NCBI GenBank assembly: GCA_030836725.1
Contig: JAUPLV010000043.1
Span: forward strand, 1-14,236
Direction: 5' to 3'
From: Pseudomonadota bacterium
GTDB lineage: Bacteria; Pseudomonadota; Gammaproteobacteria; Burkholderiales; Thiobacillaceae
DNA: 14,236 bases
This document shows positions 13,507 to 14,236 of this stretch, one piece after another (the stretch's first letter is position 1; the number at the start of each line of letters is the position of its first letter). Made by a program: the position numbers and the translations under genes. Under the pieces are notes generated by a model. That model worked only from the letters and a program-made list of their open reading frames with translations. It did not search any database and was not told where the DNA came from.

Positions 13507-14236
13507 ATGGCCAAAACCAAAACGATCTACACCTGCACCGAGTGCGGAGGGCAGTCGCCCAAGTGGCAGGGGCAATGCCCGGCCTGCAACGCCTGGAACA
13601 CCCTGGTCGAAACCATCGCCGAGTCGGCCAAGCCGCGCTTCGCCTCGCTGGCGGCGACGAGCCAGGTGCAGATGCTGCACGAGGTGGAGGGCAGCGAGGA
13701 ATCGCGCATCGCCACCGACATCGGCGAACTCGACCGCGTGCTCGGCGGCGGCCTGGTGCCGGGCGGGGTGACGCTGATCGGCGGCGACCCCGGCATTGGC
13801 AAGTCGACGCTGCTGCTGCAAGCCATGGCCGGTCTGTCCGGCCGGATGAAGACGCTCTACGTCAGCGGCGAGGAATCGGCGCGCCAGGTGGCGCTGCGCG
13901 CACGTCGCTTGAGCCTGCCCGAAACCAACCTGCCGGTGCTGCCGGAAATCCGCCTCGAAGCCATCCTGGCGCAACTCACCGATCTCAAGCCCGACGTCGC
14001 GGTGATCGACTCGATCCAGACCGTGTATTCCGAAGCGCTGACCTCGGCCCCCGGCTCGGTGGCGCAGGTGCGCGAGTGCGCGGCGCAGCTGACGCGCCAC
14101 GCCAAGCAGACCGGCACCGCGATCATCCTGGTCGGCCACGTCACCAAGGAAGGCGCGATCGCCGGACCGCGCGTGCTGGAACATATCGTCGACACCGTGC
14201 TGTATTTCGAGGGCGACACCGGATCGTCCTTTCGCC
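13507..14236 (+). CDS. radA: DNA repair protein RadA, 3'-truncated by the window edge
   Basis: RadA (Sms) is a RecA-related ATPase that drives branch migration and processing of recombination intermediates. The 243 complete codons begin MAKTKTIYTCTECG and carry a four-cysteine zinc finger (Cys10, 13, 24, 27 in CTEC...CPAC). RIATDIGELDRVLGGGLVPG leads to the Walker A site GGDPGIGKST (92-101). Then come YVSGEESARQVALRARRL, the Walker B-like VAVIDSIQTVYS, and VGHVTKEGAIAGPRVLEHIV. The window ends at EGDTGSSFR, just before the RadA hallmark KNRFG and the Lon-like C-terminal domain. The ATG overlaps a nine-codon upstream frame by one base (TGATG). Its nearest upstream promoter in view is that of the toxin-antitoxin pair. 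Confidence 0.97.
   Translation, partial: MAKTKTIYTCTECGGQSPKWQGQCPACNAWNTLVETIAESAKPRFASLAATSQVQMLHEVEGSEESRIATDIGELDRVLGGGLVPGGVTLIGGDPGIGKSTLLLQAMAGLSGRMKTLYVSGEESARQVALRARRLSLPETNLPVLPEIRLEAILAQLTDLKPDVAVIDSIQTVYSEALTSAPGSVAQVRECAAQLTRHAKQTGTAIILVGHVTKEGAIAGPRVLEHIVDTVLYFEGDTGSSFR

Noticed and set aside
1..14236. CRISPR array, prophage, insertion sequence or a new defence system
   Set aside because: I saw no regularly spaced repeats, transposase, integrase, phage structural or unknown multi-gene cluster. Apart from the toxin-antitoxin pair and the ugd trace, all genes are recognised housekeeping families.

Overview
The window is about 64% GC by eye, with genes packed tightly on the + strand. 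It looks like a chromosomal segment of a betaproteobacterium, probably from the Nitrosomonadales/Burkholderiales side. This rests on gene order: serC, pheA, hisC, tyrA, aroA, cmk, rpsA, ihfB, lapA and lapB in a row, with cysM and radA downstream, is an arrangement I know from that class. The species cannot be named from the sequence.

Region 1 (2-7267) is a serine and aromatic amino acid supra-operon. A 5'-truncated serC is followed by serA, pheA, hisC, tyrA and one reading frame that encodes both AroA and Cmk. Every junction here overlaps or has at most 8 bases between genes, so translation is probably coupled. SerC and SerA make serine. AroA completes the shikimate route up to EPSP. PheA and TyrA split prephenate between phenylalanine and tyrosine, and HisC supplies aminotransferase activity. 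Cmk makes CDP/dCDP.

Region 2 (7268-9480) is a 93-base leader with a hairpin, then rpsA (ribosomal protein S1), then ihfB three bases later, closed by a strong intrinsic terminator. Region 3 (9481-11756) has a plausible sigma-70 promoter, then lapA and lapB (envelope/LPS homeostasis) and pyrF. Region 4 (11756-12844) is a deletion scar: a 65-codon remnant joining the two ends of a UDP-glucose 6-dehydrogenase gene, followed by cysM. Region 5 (12845-13475) is a two-gene toxin-antitoxin cassette with its own promoter. Region 6 is radA, cut by the window end just before the expected KNRFG motif.

Most of the window is conserved housekeeping sequence, and I found no undescribed multi-gene system. 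The points worth attention are a repeat-like palindrome inserted in frame inside pheA, the aroA-cmk fusion that a single extra A could explain, the ugd deletion scar, a SerA lacking the usual catalytic glutamate, and a toxin-antitoxin module placed to read into radA.
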